Source: JAXLYX01 sp046351215 (GTDB lineage Bacteria; Myxococcota_A; Polyangia; Polyangiales; Houyiibacteriaceae). From it: DNA of 64,000 nt. The stretch covers positions 62,001-126,000 of the forward strand of contig JAXLYX010000006.1 of the NCBI GenBank assembly GCA_046351215.1, in the 5' to 3' direction. The notes beneath the pieces were generated by a model, which searched no databases, had not been told where the DNA came from, and saw only the letters and a list, made by a program, of their open reading frames with translations. The position numbers and the translations under genes are program-made. Shown piece after piece: positions 1 to 9,389 of the stretch. How positions within the stretch are numbered: the stretch's first letter is position 1; each line of letters starts with the position of its first letter.

Positions 1-759
1 GCCTACGAGCTCGCGGACTACGTCGGCGCGATCACGTCCTTCGAGCAGGCGCTCGCGAGCGATCGACGGCCGCTCGATCCGCGGCAGCGGGCTCAGACGG
101 AGCAGCTGCTCGCTCGCTCGCGCACCTTCGTCGGGACGGTGCGGCTCTCCGTGACGCCTGCGACGTCGACCGTGACCGTCGACGGTCGCGCTCCGGTCGT
201 GCGCGACGGTGCCATCCTGCTCAATCCCGGAGACCACGAGATCCGCGTGGAGGCCGTGGGATACGTCTCCGACGTCCGGCGCGTGCGCGTGGAGCCGTCG
301 GCGCCGGTGCCGCTCTCGATCGTGCTCGTGCAGCCGGCCGCGACGATCTCCCCCGTCTCGACCGTCGCGCTCCTGCCGACCGCGGAGCCCACGGCGGCGC
401 CCGAAGCCGCCCCCGCGCGTCGGCGGGCGCATCCCGTGGGCGTGGGGGCGGGGATCGCGTACGGCGTGGGTGGCGCCGGTCTCGCGCTCTTCGCGAGCTT
501 CGGCATCCGGACGCTGGTGCTCTCGAAGGACCATCCGACGGGCTGCTTGTCGGCGGGTACGTGCACGCAGGCCTCGCTCGACGCGCAGGACCGGAGCGCC
601 CTCGTGGCCGACGTCGGCCTGGGGATGGCGGCCGTGGGGACCACGACCGGCCTCCTGCTCCAGTTCCTCCGCAAGCCGCACGAAGCCCGACCGCGGACGT
701 CGGTGTCCGGCTTCGTCGCCCCGCGGTCGGCGGGGCTCTCCTTCCACGGTCGATTCTGA
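1..759 (+). CDS. PEGA-domain protein, 3' part (start lies before the window)
   Basis: The frame is open from base 1, so this is the last 252 residues of a longer protein. Residues 1-45 look like the end of a TPR-type helical segment (FEQALASD). A PEGA-like beta domain follows at about 47-95 (VRLSVTPATSTVTVDGR, GDHEIRVEAVGY). Next come a Pro/Ala-rich linker and two hydrophobic glycine-rich segments near 147-170 and 200-222 that could cross a membrane. TPR plus PEGA proteins are common in Myxococcota and are usually envelope-associated; their molecular role is mostly unknown. A GTG at 139 could be taken as a start, but the PEGA domain begins right there and upstream coding continues in frame, so it is probably internal. 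It converges on the kinase gene with a 7-nt gap. Confidence 0.75.
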   Translation, partial: AYELADYVGAITSFEQALASDRRPLDPRQRAQTEQLLARSRTFVGTVRLSVTPATSTVTVDGRAPVVRDGAILLNPGDHEIRVEAVGYVSDVRRVRVEPSAPVPLSIVLVQPAATISPVSTVALLPTAEPTAAPEAAPARRRAHPVGVGAGIAYGVGGAGLALFASFGIRTLVLSKDHPTGCLSAGTCTQASLDAQDRSALVADVGLGMAAVGTTTGLLLQFLRKPHEARPRTSVSGFVAPRSAGLSFHGRF

Positions 760-766
760 CCGCGCG

Positions 767-2215
767 TCAGAACTCGTCGGCGGAGAGACTGCCCGTGCGC
801 CGCGTGCGCGAGGGCCGCGTGGGCTCGGGCGCAGCGCCCGCGGGCGCCGCCGTCGCATTCGCGCCCGGCTCGGGCCTCCGACGGGCACCGTCCCGCATCG
901 ACTCGCCAGGGCGCGGCGACACGTCCGCCGCCACGGGCGCGTCGCCGGGGTCGGGGACCGCCGTCGGCGAGGCCTCCACCGCAGCGGAGGCGGGCGCGCT
1001 GGGAGCGGGGGCCGCCGTGGGCGCCTGTGCGGCGGGCGGTGTCGGGCGAGCGGGGACGGTCGACGCGGGGGATGCCTCCACCGACCGTGGCTCGCGACCC
1101 CGGAGCGCGATCACCGTGACGCCGAGGCCGACGAGGAGGACGACCGCCGCCGCGACGATCCGGAGGACCATTCCGTGGCGTCGGACCGGCAGCTGGGCCG
1201 ATTCGTCGAGCGCCGGAAGCCCGCCCGGAATCGGCAACGAGCCCGGTGTCGGCAGGCCCGTCGGCGTGACGAACGGAACGGTGGCACCCGTCACCGGCCT
1301 CGGGCCCGAGTCGTAGACCGCCTGGAGCCCGGACGAGCCGGAGGCACGTGCGAACGGACGGAGCGCCGCGGCGAGCTCGTCCATCGACTGGAAGCGCTCG
1401 TCGGGATTGCGCGCCATCGCCTTCAGGACCACGGCCTCGAGCCCATCCGGAAGCCCGCCCCGGAGCTGGCTCGGGGGCACGACCTGCGCCATCGCCACCT
1501 CGAGGATGACCTCCGCGTAGGTCGCCCCGCTGAAGGGCACGCGCCCGACGAGCGCCTCGTAGAGGATCACTCCCATCGAATAGACGTCGGTACGATGATC
1601 GACGTTCTTGTTCCCGCGGATCTGCTCCGGAGACATGTAGAACGGCGTGCCCATGGTGACGCCCGACTGCGTGAGCGAGAGGGCTCCCTCGTCTGCGAGC
1701 TTCGAGATGCCGAAGTCGAGGATCTTCGCCGCCGGGCCTTCCTCGGTGGCGCAGAGGAAGATGTTGTCGGGCTTCATGTCGCGGTGGATCACGCCGACCT
1801 TGTGGGCGGCCGCGAGCCCGCGCGTGACCGCCAGCAACCAGGTGACCGCTTCGGAGGGCTCCGTCGGCAGACGCGACAGGCGTGACGTCAGCGGCTCGCC
1901 CTGGAGGAGCTCCATGACCATGAAGGGGCTGCCCTGGTGCGTTCCGACGTCGAACACCTGGACGACGTTGGAGTGGTGGATGCGGCCGGCCGCCTGGGCT
2001 TCCCGGAGGAAGCGCTCGGCGGACACGGGATCCGCGGCCGCGGCCGGTAGGAGCCACTTCAGCGCGAGCTGCTTGCCCGTGAGGACGTGCGTTGCCGCGT
2101 ACACGACGCCCATGCCGCCGCGTCCGAGCATGCGATCGATTCGATACTTGTCGGCGATGACGACGCCGGGCTCGAGACCGGCCACCGATGCCGCGGACGC
2201 CGCGGAGGATTCCAT
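767..2215 (-). CDS. Serine/threonine protein kinase with C-terminal transmembrane anchor (PknB-like)
   Basis: This 482-residue protein has a complete Hanks-type kinase domain at about 24-290. Visible motifs are the glycine loop GRGGMGVVY (31-39), the ATP lysine K53 in ALKW, the catalytic loop HRDMKPDN (144-151) and DFG (167-169). The APE motif is SPEQ. A Pro/Gly-rich linker leads to one membrane segment at about 349-371. An Ala/Pro-rich, low-complexity tail follows, which would be periplasmic if the kinase is cytoplasmic. No sensor domain such as PASTA is seen. It presumably phosphorylates Ser/Thr of unknown targets. I chose the ATG at 2215 because the glycine loop follows at the usual distance and a TATACT hexamer lies 7 nt upstream; longer in-frame extensions run into the divergent methyltransferase gene. 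Confidence 0.95.
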   Translation of the reverse strand: MESSAASAASVAGLEPGVVIADKYRIDRMLGRGGMGVVYAATHVLTGKQLALKWLLPAAAADPVSAERFLREAQAAGRIHHSNVVQVFDVGTHQGSPFMVMELLQGEPLTSRLSRLPTEPSEAVTWLLAVTRGLAAAHKVGVIHRDMKPDNIFLCATEEGPAAKILDFGISKLADEGALSLTQSGVTMGTPFYMSPEQIRGNKNVDHRTDVYSMGVILYEALVGRVPFSGATYAEVILEVAMAQVVPPSQLRGGLPDGLEAVVLKAMARNPDERFQSMDELAAALRPFARASGSSGLQAVYDSGPRPVTGATVPFVTPTGLPTPGSLPIPGGLPALDESAQLPVRRHGMVLRIVAAAVVLLVGLGVTVIALRGREPRSVEASPASTVPARPTPPAAQAPTAAPAPSAPASAAVEASPTAVPDPGDAPVAADVSPRPGESMRDGARRRPEPGANATAAPAGAAPEPTRPSRTRRTGSLSADEF

Positions 2216-2222
2216 GCGGCGG

Positions 2223-2228
2223 AGTATA
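2223..2228 (-). promoter_or_regulatory. -10 hexamer TATACT for a likely leaderless kinase mRNA
   Basis: On the minus strand TATACT ends 7 nt before the kinase ATG, so transcription from it would start at or next to the A of the start codon. No Shine-Dalgarno sequence is present, and no good -35 is visible 16-18 nt further upstream. Confidence 0.45.
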
Positions 2229-2275
2229 CGCGGTCCGGGCCTCCCGATCGGCCGGCGTCGTGGTACGAGGTTGCG

Positions 2276-3757
2276 ATGACCGGCCTCCGATCGGACGACC
2301 CTGCTCCCCTCGACGCGCTCGATTCGCTGTCGGGCCCCATCCTCGCCGAGCTCGGGCGCACGCTCTCCCGCGAGGGGTACGACACCTCGGCGATCGAACG
2401 GGCCGAGGCCATCGCGCCCCGGCAATTCGACGGGGTGAGGCTCCCGCTCGTCGATCACCGCCTCGCCGAGGAAGGGGCGTCCTGGGCGACCCTCGCGCGG
2501 CTCTTCGCGTACCGTGGCGTCGTCTCCCGGTCGGCCGTCGAAGCGTCCCTCGGCGAGGTCCTCGCGAGCGCCTTGATCGGGGCCGGGGTCCTCGTCACGG
2601 ACGGCGAGGCCGTGCGCGCCCGTTTCGTGCTGATGCCGTTCGAGGATCTGTACGTCCTCTCGGACTCGCTCTCGGCCGGCCGCGAAGCCGTCATGGGGCC
2701 TGGCATCACGACCCTTCAGCTCGCTTCGGCGATGGACTTCGCATCCGGCGATTCGGTGCTCGACCTCGGCACGGGCGCGGGCTCGCTCGCCCTGCTCGCG
2801 GCACGGCGTGGAGCCCGCGTGATCGGAACCGACATCTCGGAGCGTGCGATCCGTCTCGCGCGCTTCAACGCGAGGCTGAACGGGCTCGACGTCGAATGGC
2901 ACGTGGGAGACCTGTTCGCACCGGTCGCCGGGCGCACGTTCGACCGGATCGTGTCGCAGCCTCCGTTCGTGGTCTCGCTCGCGACGCACGGCTCGACCTT
3001 CCTGCACGGAGGCGAGCGGGGGGACGAGCTGGCGATGCGCGTGCTCGCCGAGGCGCCGATGCATCTCGCGCCCTCGGGCACCGCGATCGTCCGGGTCGAT
3101 GCTCCGGTCCTGCCCGGCGAGCCGGTCTCGCAACGCGTCCGCGCCCTGCTCGGCGAGCGTCCCTTCCACGTGCTCGCCTTCGCGAGCCCGGGGCCTTCGC
3201 TCGACCTCCAGGCCGTCGGGTATGCCCAGGTCGCCGATCCTTCGCTCGGCGAGCGGTATGGCGAGATCGTGCGCGCCTACCGTGCGAGGCTCGGCACGCT
3301 CGGGTTCGCCTCGACGAGCCAGGCCCTCGTCCTGCTCGAGCACGCGCCGGACGCACCGGGCCACTACGCGCTCACGCTCACGCCGCCCTCGCTGCGGCGG
3401 ATCGACTCGGAGGCCATCGCCGACGTGCGCCGGGCGCTCTCGCGGGTCGCCGGCCCCCCGGACGCGCTCGTCGGCGCGAAGCTGGTCGTGCCCGAAGGGA
3501 CGGCCGTGGTCGAGGAGAGGCTCCTCGGGAGCGACCGCGTCCGCACGACGATCCGCTTCTCGAAGGGGCCGTCCGCCGATCAGGAGGTCAGCCCCACCAC
3601 CGCGGCGTTGCTCGAGAGCTTCGCCGTGCCGCGCACGGTGGCCGAGGCTTCCCGACGCTTCTCCGAGCTCTGCGACGTGGACGCCGAGAAGGTCGAGTCG
3701 CAGGTGCAGAGCTTCGCCCGCGATGCGCTCGTGCGAGGCATGCTCCGATTGGCGTAG
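2276..3757 (+). CDS. Class I SAM-dependent methyltransferase (small-methyltransferase type)
   Basis: This 493-residue protein has a central Rossmann methyltransferase core. Motif I VLDLGTGAGS is at 161-170, the acidic end of strand 2 is GTDIS at about 184, and a substrate motif SQPPF is at 227-231 where PrmC/RsmC-type enzymes have NPPY/NPPF. An N-terminal helical domain (1-130) and a C-terminal region of about 180 residues flank the core, an arrangement resembling bacterial fused methyltransferases of the MTS family. The QPPF motif suggests methylation of an amide or exocyclic amine, but the substrate cannot be told. The ATG at 2276 has GAGG six bases upstream. It is divergent from the kinase with 60 bp between starts. 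Confidence 0.8.
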   Translation: MTGLRSDDPAPLDALDSLSGPILAELGRTLSREGYDTSAIERAEAIAPRQFDGVRLPLVDHRLAEEGASWATLARLFAYRGVVSRSAVEASLGEVLASALIGAGVLVTDGEAVRARFVLMPFEDLYVLSDSLSAGREAVMGPGITTLQLASAMDFASGDSVLDLGTGAGSLALLAARRGARVIGTDISERAIRLARFNARLNGLDVEWHVGDLFAPVAGRTFDRIVSQPPFVVSLATHGSTFLHGGERGDELAMRVLAEAPMHLAPSGTAIVRVDAPVLPGEPVSQRVRALLGERPFHVLAFASPGPSLDLQAVGYAQVADPSLGERYGEIVRAYRARLGTLGFASTSQALVLLEHAPDAPGHYALTLTPPSLRRIDSEAIADVRRALSRVAGPPDALVGAKLVVPEGTAVVEERLLGSDRVRTTIRFSKGPSADQEVSPTTAALLESFAVPRTVAEASRRFSELCDVDAEKVESQVQSFARDALVRGMLRLA

Positions 3758-3828
3758 GTCGCCTCGCGCGGGCCGGGCGAAGGAACTCCGCACGACGGCG
3801 GCGACGCGGTGGTAGCGTGTAGGGCGCC

Positions 3829-4548
3829 ATGTCCGACTCCCTCCGTTCCCTCCTCGACGACGTCCTCGACGCCACGTCCGCACGAGCCACGCTCGACGCC
3901 GCGCCCCGGCCCGCCCCGCGGCCGCACGACGAGTGGCCCGCGGACGTCGAGCAGCTCGTGGAGCTGGCCGACGTCGACCTCCGGACCTTCCTGTCGAACA
4001 TGGGGACCGACGATCTGCTCTGCGTCCTCGCGGAGGGGACGGCGCTCCTGCGCGAGCGCGTCACCGGGCAGCTCGCGGACGATTCCGCGACGTGGCTCCG
4101 TTCGAACCTCGCCGCCTGGGTCCCGGCCACGGAGGCCTCCAAGCGCGCGAGTCGAGAGGCCGCCCTGAAGCTGGCGCGCGATCTCGTCGCGTCGGGGCGC
4201 ATCGCACGCCCGGAGACCGCGGAGTCGCACGGCAAGGGAGTCGATGCCGAGATGGCGGATGCCTACGCGAAGCTCCTCGAGACCCTGGGCGGCCTCGTCG
4301 ATGCCGCGAAGAAGGGGGGGCCCGAGGTCCTGAAGACGGTGGTCCACGATCAGGATCACCCGCTGCTCTTCGAAGGGCTCCACGCCATCTGGGACCGCGA
4401 ATCCGCTCCGGCGCTCGAGCGGCTGCTGGCGACCCGGGTGAAAGCGCTCGAGCTCGCCCACCGTCGGTCGCTCGAGGCGATCCGTCAGGCGGTCCTCGCC
4501 ATCGAACGGGGCGAGGACGCGAAGACGTACCTGTCCCGCCTCGGCTGA
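3829..4548 (+). CDS. FliG C-terminal-domain-like protein
   Basis: This is a 239-residue, soluble, all-helical protein. Residues about 38-130 follow the FliG C-terminal/middle domain pattern closely: LVELADVDLRTFLSNMG, TDDLLCVLAEG, LLRERVTGQLADDSATWLRS, then a helix ending LVASGRIA. In FliG these segments form the armadillo-like folds that contact FliM and MotA. The remaining 100 residues are helical and unassigned. No flagellar gene is nearby, so a role in a flagellar switch is not implied. Orphan FliG-like domains are known in non-flagellated Myxococcota, function unknown. There is no clear Shine-Dalgarno sequence. A TAGCGT hexamer ends 10 nt before the ATG. The gene converges on cysH. Confidence 0.65.
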   Translation: MSDSLRSLLDDVLDATSARATLDAAPRPAPRPHDEWPADVEQLVELADVDLRTFLSNMGTDDLLCVLAEGTALLRERVTGQLADDSATWLRSNLAAWVPATEASKRASREAALKLARDLVASGRIARPETAESHGKGVDAEMADAYAKLLETLGGLVDAAKKGGPEVLKTVVHDQDHPLLFEGLHAIWDRESAPALERLLATRVKALELAHRRSLEAIRQAVLAIERGEDAKTYLSRLG

Positions 4549-4571
4549 GCGCGGGCCCGAGCCCGACCGGC

Positions 4572-5324
4572 TCAGAGATTCGAGGACGTGAAGCTCTGGT
4601 TCGCCGCCTCGGAGAGGGGCAGGTGCAGGCCGCACTCGCGCTTCTGACCCAACATGCGTCCGGCGCGCGGATCCATGTCCGGCGTCACCGGCAGCGTGCT
4701 GTGATGGTCGCCGATCGAGCGGTACCCCTCCGCGTAGAGCGGATGGAAGGGGAGCTGGTGCTCCTCCATGTACGCCTCGACGTCCTTCTCGCTCCACGCG
4801 AGGATCGGGTGGATCTTCACCCGTCCGTCCTGCACGTCGACGCGTCGCAGGGCCGAGCGGTGCTCGGTCTGATCGCCGCGCAGGCCCGCCAGCCACGAGG
4901 TCGCACCGAGCTCGCGGAGGGCGCGCTGCATCGGCTCGACCTTGTTCATGTACAGGTACCGCTTCACGCCCTCGTCGCCCTGCTCCCAGAGCTGTCCGTA
5001 GAGCGCCTCCTGCCGGGCCTGCGTCATGGTCGCCGCGTACCAGCGCAGGGAGAGCCCGAAGCGCTGCTCGAGCTCCGCCGCGAATCGGTACGTCTCGGGG
5101 AAGAGGTAGCCCGTGTCGATGCAGACCACCGGCATCGACGGACACACGCGGCTCACCAGGTGGAGCATGACGGCGGCCGTCGCTCCGAAGCTCGACGAGA
5201 GCACGAGGCCCTCGCCGAACGTCGCGCACGCCCAGCGCACGACGTCCTCCGCGCTCGCGTCGGCGAGCTCGAGGTTGATCCGATCCAGGTCGAGATCGGC
5301 GGCGGTGACTCGGGTGGCATCCAT
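4572..5324 (-). CDS. cysH: Phosphoadenosine phosphosulfate (PAPS) reductase
   Basis: This 250-residue enzyme of assimilatory sulfate reduction converts PAPS to sulfite with thioredoxin or glutaredoxin. The PP-loop is SSSFGATA (43-50), and NKVEPMQRAL and LAGLRGDQTEHR are the conserved middle motifs. The catalytic cysteine is in KRECGLH near the C-terminus (C231). The paired cysteines that bind [4Fe-4S] in APS reductases are absent, so PAPS is the likely substrate. The ATG at 5324 gives the usual family length; an in-frame ATG at 5405 would add 27 residues without homology. No other sulfate-assimilation gene is adjacent. Confidence 0.92.
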   Translation of the reverse strand: MDATRVTAADLDLDRINLELADASAEDVVRWACATFGEGLVLSSSFGATAAVMLHLVSRVCPSMPVVCIDTGYLFPETYRFAAELEQRFGLSLRWYAATMTQARQEALYGQLWEQGDEGVKRYLYMNKVEPMQRALRELGATSWLAGLRGDQTEHRSALRRVDVQDGRVKIHPILAWSEKDVEAYMEEHQLPFHPLYAEGYRSIGDHHSTLPVTPDMDPRAGRMLGQKRECGLHLPLSEAANQSFTSSNL

Positions 5325-5536
5325 GGCGGTCGGACGTAACTTGACGAATTCGGTGGGGGTTTGCAACGAAGTTCTCCCGCGAGCAGCGTCGAAATGGCCG
5401 AACATCCTGGAGTTTCGATGGGTTCCAGCACCCTCTGTCGCGGAACCTATTCTCGCGTTACGAGGTCGGGAATCTTGACCATCCCACCGACGCCGTTGCC
5501 CTGAACAAACGCCCCGTGTAGGACTCCCGTCCTCTC

Positions 5537-7918
5537 ATGGAACCGACCGTCAACGTCTCCCTCAGCGCTCCCGTCCCCGACATCTCCCCCGTCGTCGCCG
5601 AAGAGCTCGGGCTGCCCCTCCGGGGCGTGGCCGCCGTCGTGAAGCTCCTCGACGAGGGGGCGACCGTCCCGTTCATCGCTCGCTACCGCAAGGAGGTCAC
5701 GGGCGGCCTCGACGAGGTCCAGATCCGGGACATCCAGGACAAGCGGGCGTACCACCGCGAGCTCGAAGAGCGTCGCCAGGCGGTCCTCAAGTCGATCGAG
5801 GAGCAGGGCAAGCTCACCGACGAGCTCCGCTCCAAGATCCTCGCCTGCCGGACCAAGGCGCTGCTCGAGGACCTCTACGCGCCGTACAAGAAGAAGCGCC
5901 GCACGCGTGCGACCATCGCGCGCGAGGCCGGCCTCGAGCCGCTCGCGAACCTGATCCTCGCGCAGGCGCTCGAGGGCGATCCGCTCGTCGAAGCCGCGAA
6001 GTACGTCGATGCCGAGAAGGGCGTCGCCGACGCCGAGGCCGCGCTCGCGGGCGCGCGCGACATCGTCGCCGAGGTCGTCGCGGACAACGCGGACGTCCGC
6101 ACCTTCGTCCGCGAGCAGTTCGAGAAGCAGGGCACGCTCGTCACCGAGGTCGCCCGCGGCAAGGAGAACGAGCGCTCGAAGTTCGAGGACTACTACGATC
6201 ACCGCGAGCCGGTCGCGACCGTTCCTTCGCACCGATTCCTCGCCATCCGGCGCGGCGAGGGCGAGGGCGTGCTCCGCGTCCGCATCGAGGTCGAGGAGGA
6301 GCCCGTGCTGGCGCGCATCGGGCAGATCGCCGGCATCCAGGGCAAGTCGCCCTACGCCGAGGCGCTCCGCACCGCGATCGCCGATTCGTTCAAGCGCCTG
6401 CTCGCGCCGAGCGTCGAGACCGACGTGCGCGTCGATCTCAAGCTCCGGGCCGACAAGGAGGCCGTCGAGGTCTTCGCGGAGAACCTCGAGCACCTCCTGC
6501 TCGCCGCGCCCCTCGGCGGCCGTTCCGTCGTCGGCATCGATCCCGGTCTGCGCACGGGCTGCAAGCTCGCCGCCGTCGACGACACGGGCCGCTTCCTCGA
6601 CACCACGACGATCTATCCGTTCAAGGGAGCGGGCGACGAGCTCCGTGCGAAGGCGGAGCTCGCGCTCTTCCTCAAGAAGCACCGCCCTCACGCGATCGCC
6701 GTCGGCAACGGAACGGCCGGCCGCGAGACCGAGCGCTTCGTCCGCCAGGTCCTGAAGGAGCCCGGCGTCCCCGAGGCCATCGTCGTCATGGTCAGCGAGG
6801 CCGGCGCGAGCGTGTACTCGGCCTCCGACGTCGCGCGCGAGGAGTTCCCGGACCTCGACCTCACCATCCGCGGCGCGATCTCGATCGCGCGTCGTCTCCA
6901 GGATCCGCTCGCCGAGCTCGTGAAGGTCGATCCGAAGTCGATCGGCGTCGGTCAGTACCAGCACGACGTCCACCAGACGCTCCTCCAGCGCAAGCTCGGC
7001 CAGGTCGTCGAGAGCTGCGTGAACCGCGTCGGCGTCGACCTCAACACCGCGAGCGCGGCGCTGCTCTCCTACGTCGCGGGCGTCGGCGACTCGCTCGCGA
7101 AGCGCATCGTCTCGCATCGCGAGAAGAACGGCGCGTTCAAGACCCGCAAGCAGATCCTCGACGTCACGGGCCTCGGTCCGAAGGCCTTCGAGCAGTGCGC
7201 CGGCTTCCTGCGCATCCGCGAGGCGGAGAACCCGCTCGACCGCTCGGCCGTGCATCCGGAGCGCTACGAGCTCGTCGCGCGCATCGCGAACGACCTCGGC
7301 GTCGATCTCGCGCACCTCGTCGGCGACAAGGCGCGCGCCGACAAGATCGACGTGAAGAAGTACGTCGGGGAGGGCGTCGGCGAGCCGACGCTGAAGGACA
7401 TCGTCGCCGAGCTCGGTCGCCCGGGCCGCGATCCGCGCGATGCCTTCGAGCCGCCGAGCTTCCGCGACGACGTGAACACGCTCGAGGACCTGCGCCCCGG
7501 CATGGTGCTCGAGGGCGTCGTCACGAACGTCACAGCGTTCGGAGCCTTCGTCGACGTGGGCGTCCATCAGGACGGCCTCGTCCACATCAGCCAGCTCTCC
7601 GATCGCTTCATCAAGGATCCGAGCGAGGCCGTGAAGGTCGGCCAGAAGATCCAGGTGAAGGTCCTCGAGGTCGACCTCGTGCGTCAGCGCATCTCGATGA
7701 CGGCGCGCATGAGCGAGGGACCGAAGCAGGGCGCCTCGGGCGGCGCCGGGAACCGCGGCGACGCCCAGCGGCCCGGCAACGGTCCGCGCGGCCCGCAGGG
7801 CAAGGGCGGTCCGCAGGGCGGTGGCCAGCGCCCCGGCGGTGGGCGTCCCCAGGGCGACGGCTTCAAGAACAACCCGTTCGCGAACCTCGCCGGCAAGCTG
7901 AACCTGCCGAACAAATGA
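5537..7918 (+). CDS. tex: Tex family RNA-binding S1-domain protein
   Basis: This is a 793-residue homologue of the transcription accessory protein Tex/YhgF. In order it has the N-terminal helical region (GATVPFIARYRKE), a YqgF/RuvC-like domain starting near 333 (VVGIDPGLRTG), a helix-hairpin-helix region at about 505-560 (LLSYVAGVGDSLAKRI, VTGLGPKAFEQ) and an S1 RNA-binding domain at about 655-725 (GVVTNVTAFGAFVDVGVHQD). The tail (about 735-793) is Gly/Pro/Gln/Arg-rich and probably disordered; this extension is longer than in enterobacterial Tex. The family binds RNA and associates with elongating RNA polymerase. The gene is divergent from cysH across 212 bp that include TTGACC at 5475 but no well-spaced -10. 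Confidence 0.97.
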   Translation: MEPTVNVSLSAPVPDISPVVAEELGLPLRGVAAVVKLLDEGATVPFIARYRKEVTGGLDEVQIRDIQDKRAYHRELEERRQAVLKSIEEQGKLTDELRSKILACRTKALLEDLYAPYKKKRRTRATIAREAGLEPLANLILAQALEGDPLVEAAKYVDAEKGVADAEAALAGARDIVAEVVADNADVRTFVREQFEKQGTLVTEVARGKENERSKFEDYYDHREPVATVPSHRFLAIRRGEGEGVLRVRIEVEEEPVLARIGQIAGIQGKSPYAEALRTAIADSFKRLLAPSVETDVRVDLKLRADKEAVEVFAENLEHLLLAAPLGGRSVVGIDPGLRTGCKLAAVDDTGRFLDTTTIYPFKGAGDELRAKAELALFLKKHRPHAIAVGNGTAGRETERFVRQVLKEPGVPEAIVVMVSEAGASVYSASDVAREEFPDLDLTIRGAISIARRLQDPLAELVKVDPKSIGVGQYQHDVHQTLLQRKLGQVVESCVNRVGVDLNTASAALLSYVAGVGDSLAKRIVSHREKNGAFKTRKQILDVTGLGPKAFEQCAGFLRIREAENPLDRSAVHPERYELVARIANDLGVDLAHLVGDKARADKIDVKKYVGEGVGEPTLKDIVAELGRPGRDPRDAFEPPSFRDDVNTLEDLRPGMVLEGVVTNVTAFGAFVDVGVHQDGLVHISQLSDRFIKDPSEAVKVGQKIQVKVLEVDLVRQRISMTARMSEGPKQGASGGAGNRGDAQRPGNGPRGPQGKGGPQGGGQRPGGGRPQGDGFKNNPFANLAGKLNLPNK

Positions 7919-7954
7919 GCGCGTGCCGGGCTCGCCCCGGCCGTGCCCCGGCCC

Positions 7955-9310
7955 TCAGTCCGGGACGGGCGTCCGCATCGTGACGAGCTCTTCCGCGGCG
8001 GTCGGGTGGATCCCGATCGTCGCGTCGAGCTGCGCCTTCGTCGCGCGACACGTGAGAGCGACGGCGAAGCCCTGGACGATCTCGCCCGCGTCCGGGCCCA
8101 CGACGTGGACCCCGAGGACCTCGTCCGTCCTCCGGTCGACCACGAGCTTCATCATCGTCTTCGCGTCCCGTCCCGTCAGCGTGTGCTTCATCGGGGTGAA
8201 CGTGGTCCGGAAGATCGTCACCTCGTGCGACTCGCGGGCTTCCTGCTCGGTGAGGCCGACCGTGCCGACCTGCGGCTGGCTGAAGACCGCCGTCGGGATC
8301 ACGCGGTAGTCGAGCGGCGGCAGGTCGAGGCCGCCGTACAGCGTCCGCGCGAGCCACATGCCCTCGGCGAGGGCGACGGGCGTGAGCTGGTGGCGTCCGA
8401 TGACGTCGCCCACCGCGAGGATCGAGGGGACGCTCGAGACGAAGCGCTCGTCGACGGCGATTCCTCCGTTCGCGCGCAGCACGACGCCGAGCTCCTCGAG
8501 GCCGAGCCCGCGCGTGTTCGGCCGCCGGCCCGTGGCGTGCATCACGACCTCGGCGTCGATCGTCCCGCCCCCCACGCAGTGCATGCGCACGCCCGAGGGA
8601 GTCTTCTCGAACCGATCGGCCGCGTGCCCGAGGTGGACGTGGATCCCCTTCTTCCGCAGCTCCGCCTCGAGGTGCTTCTCGATGTCCGAGTCGAAGTGCC
8701 GGAGCACGTGCGGGGCACGCTGGACGAGGTGGACGGTCGCGCCGAGACCGCGGAAGATCCCGGCGAATTCGACGCCGATGTACCCCGCGCCGACGATCGC
8801 GATCGACGTCGGCAGCCGATCGAGGTGGAACGCCTCGTCGGAGGTGATGCCGAGCTCCGCGCCCGGGACGTCCGGGAGGGCAGGGCGGGCGCCCGTCGCG
8901 ACGAGGATCCGCTCCGCCGTCAGCCGCTTCCCGTCGACCTCGACCGTGTGCGGATCGACGAGCCGCGCGCGAGCCCGGTGGACCGTGACCCCGGATCCGA
9001 CGAGCAGGCGCTCGTAGATGCCCTCGAGGCGAGCGATCTCGCGATCCTTCGCCTCGACCAGCTTCTTCCAGTCGAAGCCCAGGTGCTCGACCGCGTGCCC
9101 GTACGCGCGCGCGTCCTCGACGAGCTCACCGAGCTCCGAGCCGTACACGAGGAGCTTCTTCGGCACGCAGCCCGCGTTCACGCAGGTGCCGCCCATGTAG
9201 CGCTCCTCGGCCACGCCGACGCGCGCCCCGAAGCCAGCGGCCATGCGCGCCGCACGGACGCCGCCGGAGCCGGCGCCGATCACGAAGAGGTCGTAGTCGA
9301 AGCGTGCCAT
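7955..9310 (-). CDS. gor: Glutathione-disulfide reductase
   Basis: This is a 451-residue FAD/NAD(P)H disulfide oxidoreductase. The FAD motif GAGSGG is at 12-17. The redox pair is C43/C48 in GGTCVNAGCVPKK. The pyridine nucleotide motif is GAGYIGVEFAG, and the C-terminal dimer interface carries the catalytic HPTAAEE. The VNxxCVPKK and HPTAAEE combination is typical of glutathione reductase rather than dihydrolipoamide dehydrogenase or mercuric reductase. It recycles GSSG to GSH in the cytoplasm. A GAGG Shine-Dalgarno lies about 5 nt before the ATG. It converges on tex. Confidence 0.93.
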   Translation of the reverse strand: MARFDYDLFVIGAGSGGVRAARMAAGFGARVGVAEERYMGGTCVNAGCVPKKLLVYGSELGELVEDARAYGHAVEHLGFDWKKLVEAKDREIARLEGIYERLLVGSGVTVHRARARLVDPHTVEVDGKRLTAERILVATGARPALPDVPGAELGITSDEAFHLDRLPTSIAIVGAGYIGVEFAGIFRGLGATVHLVQRAPHVLRHFDSDIEKHLEAELRKKGIHVHLGHAADRFEKTPSGVRMHCVGGGTIDAEVVMHATGRRPNTRGLGLEELGVVLRANGGIAVDERFVSSVPSILAVGDVIGRHQLTPVALAEGMWLARTLYGGLDLPPLDYRVIPTAVFSQPQVGTVGLTEQEARESHEVTIFRTTFTPMKHTLTGRDAKTMMKLVVDRRTDEVLGVHVVGPDAGEIVQGFAVALTCRATKAQLDATIGIHPTAAEELVTMRTPVPD

Positions 9311-9389
9311 GGAACCTCGAAGGTCGTGCGACGACGGCCGTCGTTACGCTCGGGCTCGGACGTCTCGGCGAGCGCGGAGGGGGTGGGCG

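Noticed and set aside
767..3883. A 1038-residue minus-strand protein including the kinase
   Set aside because: Upstream of 2215 it is antisense to the methyltransferase gene and has no kinase-like or other domain; high GC produces such long open frames.
5447..7585. A 712-residue minus-strand open frame opposite tex
   Set aside because: Its Asp/Glu/Arg/Leu-rich composition is the typical shadow of a high-GC gene; tex on the plus strand has complete domains.
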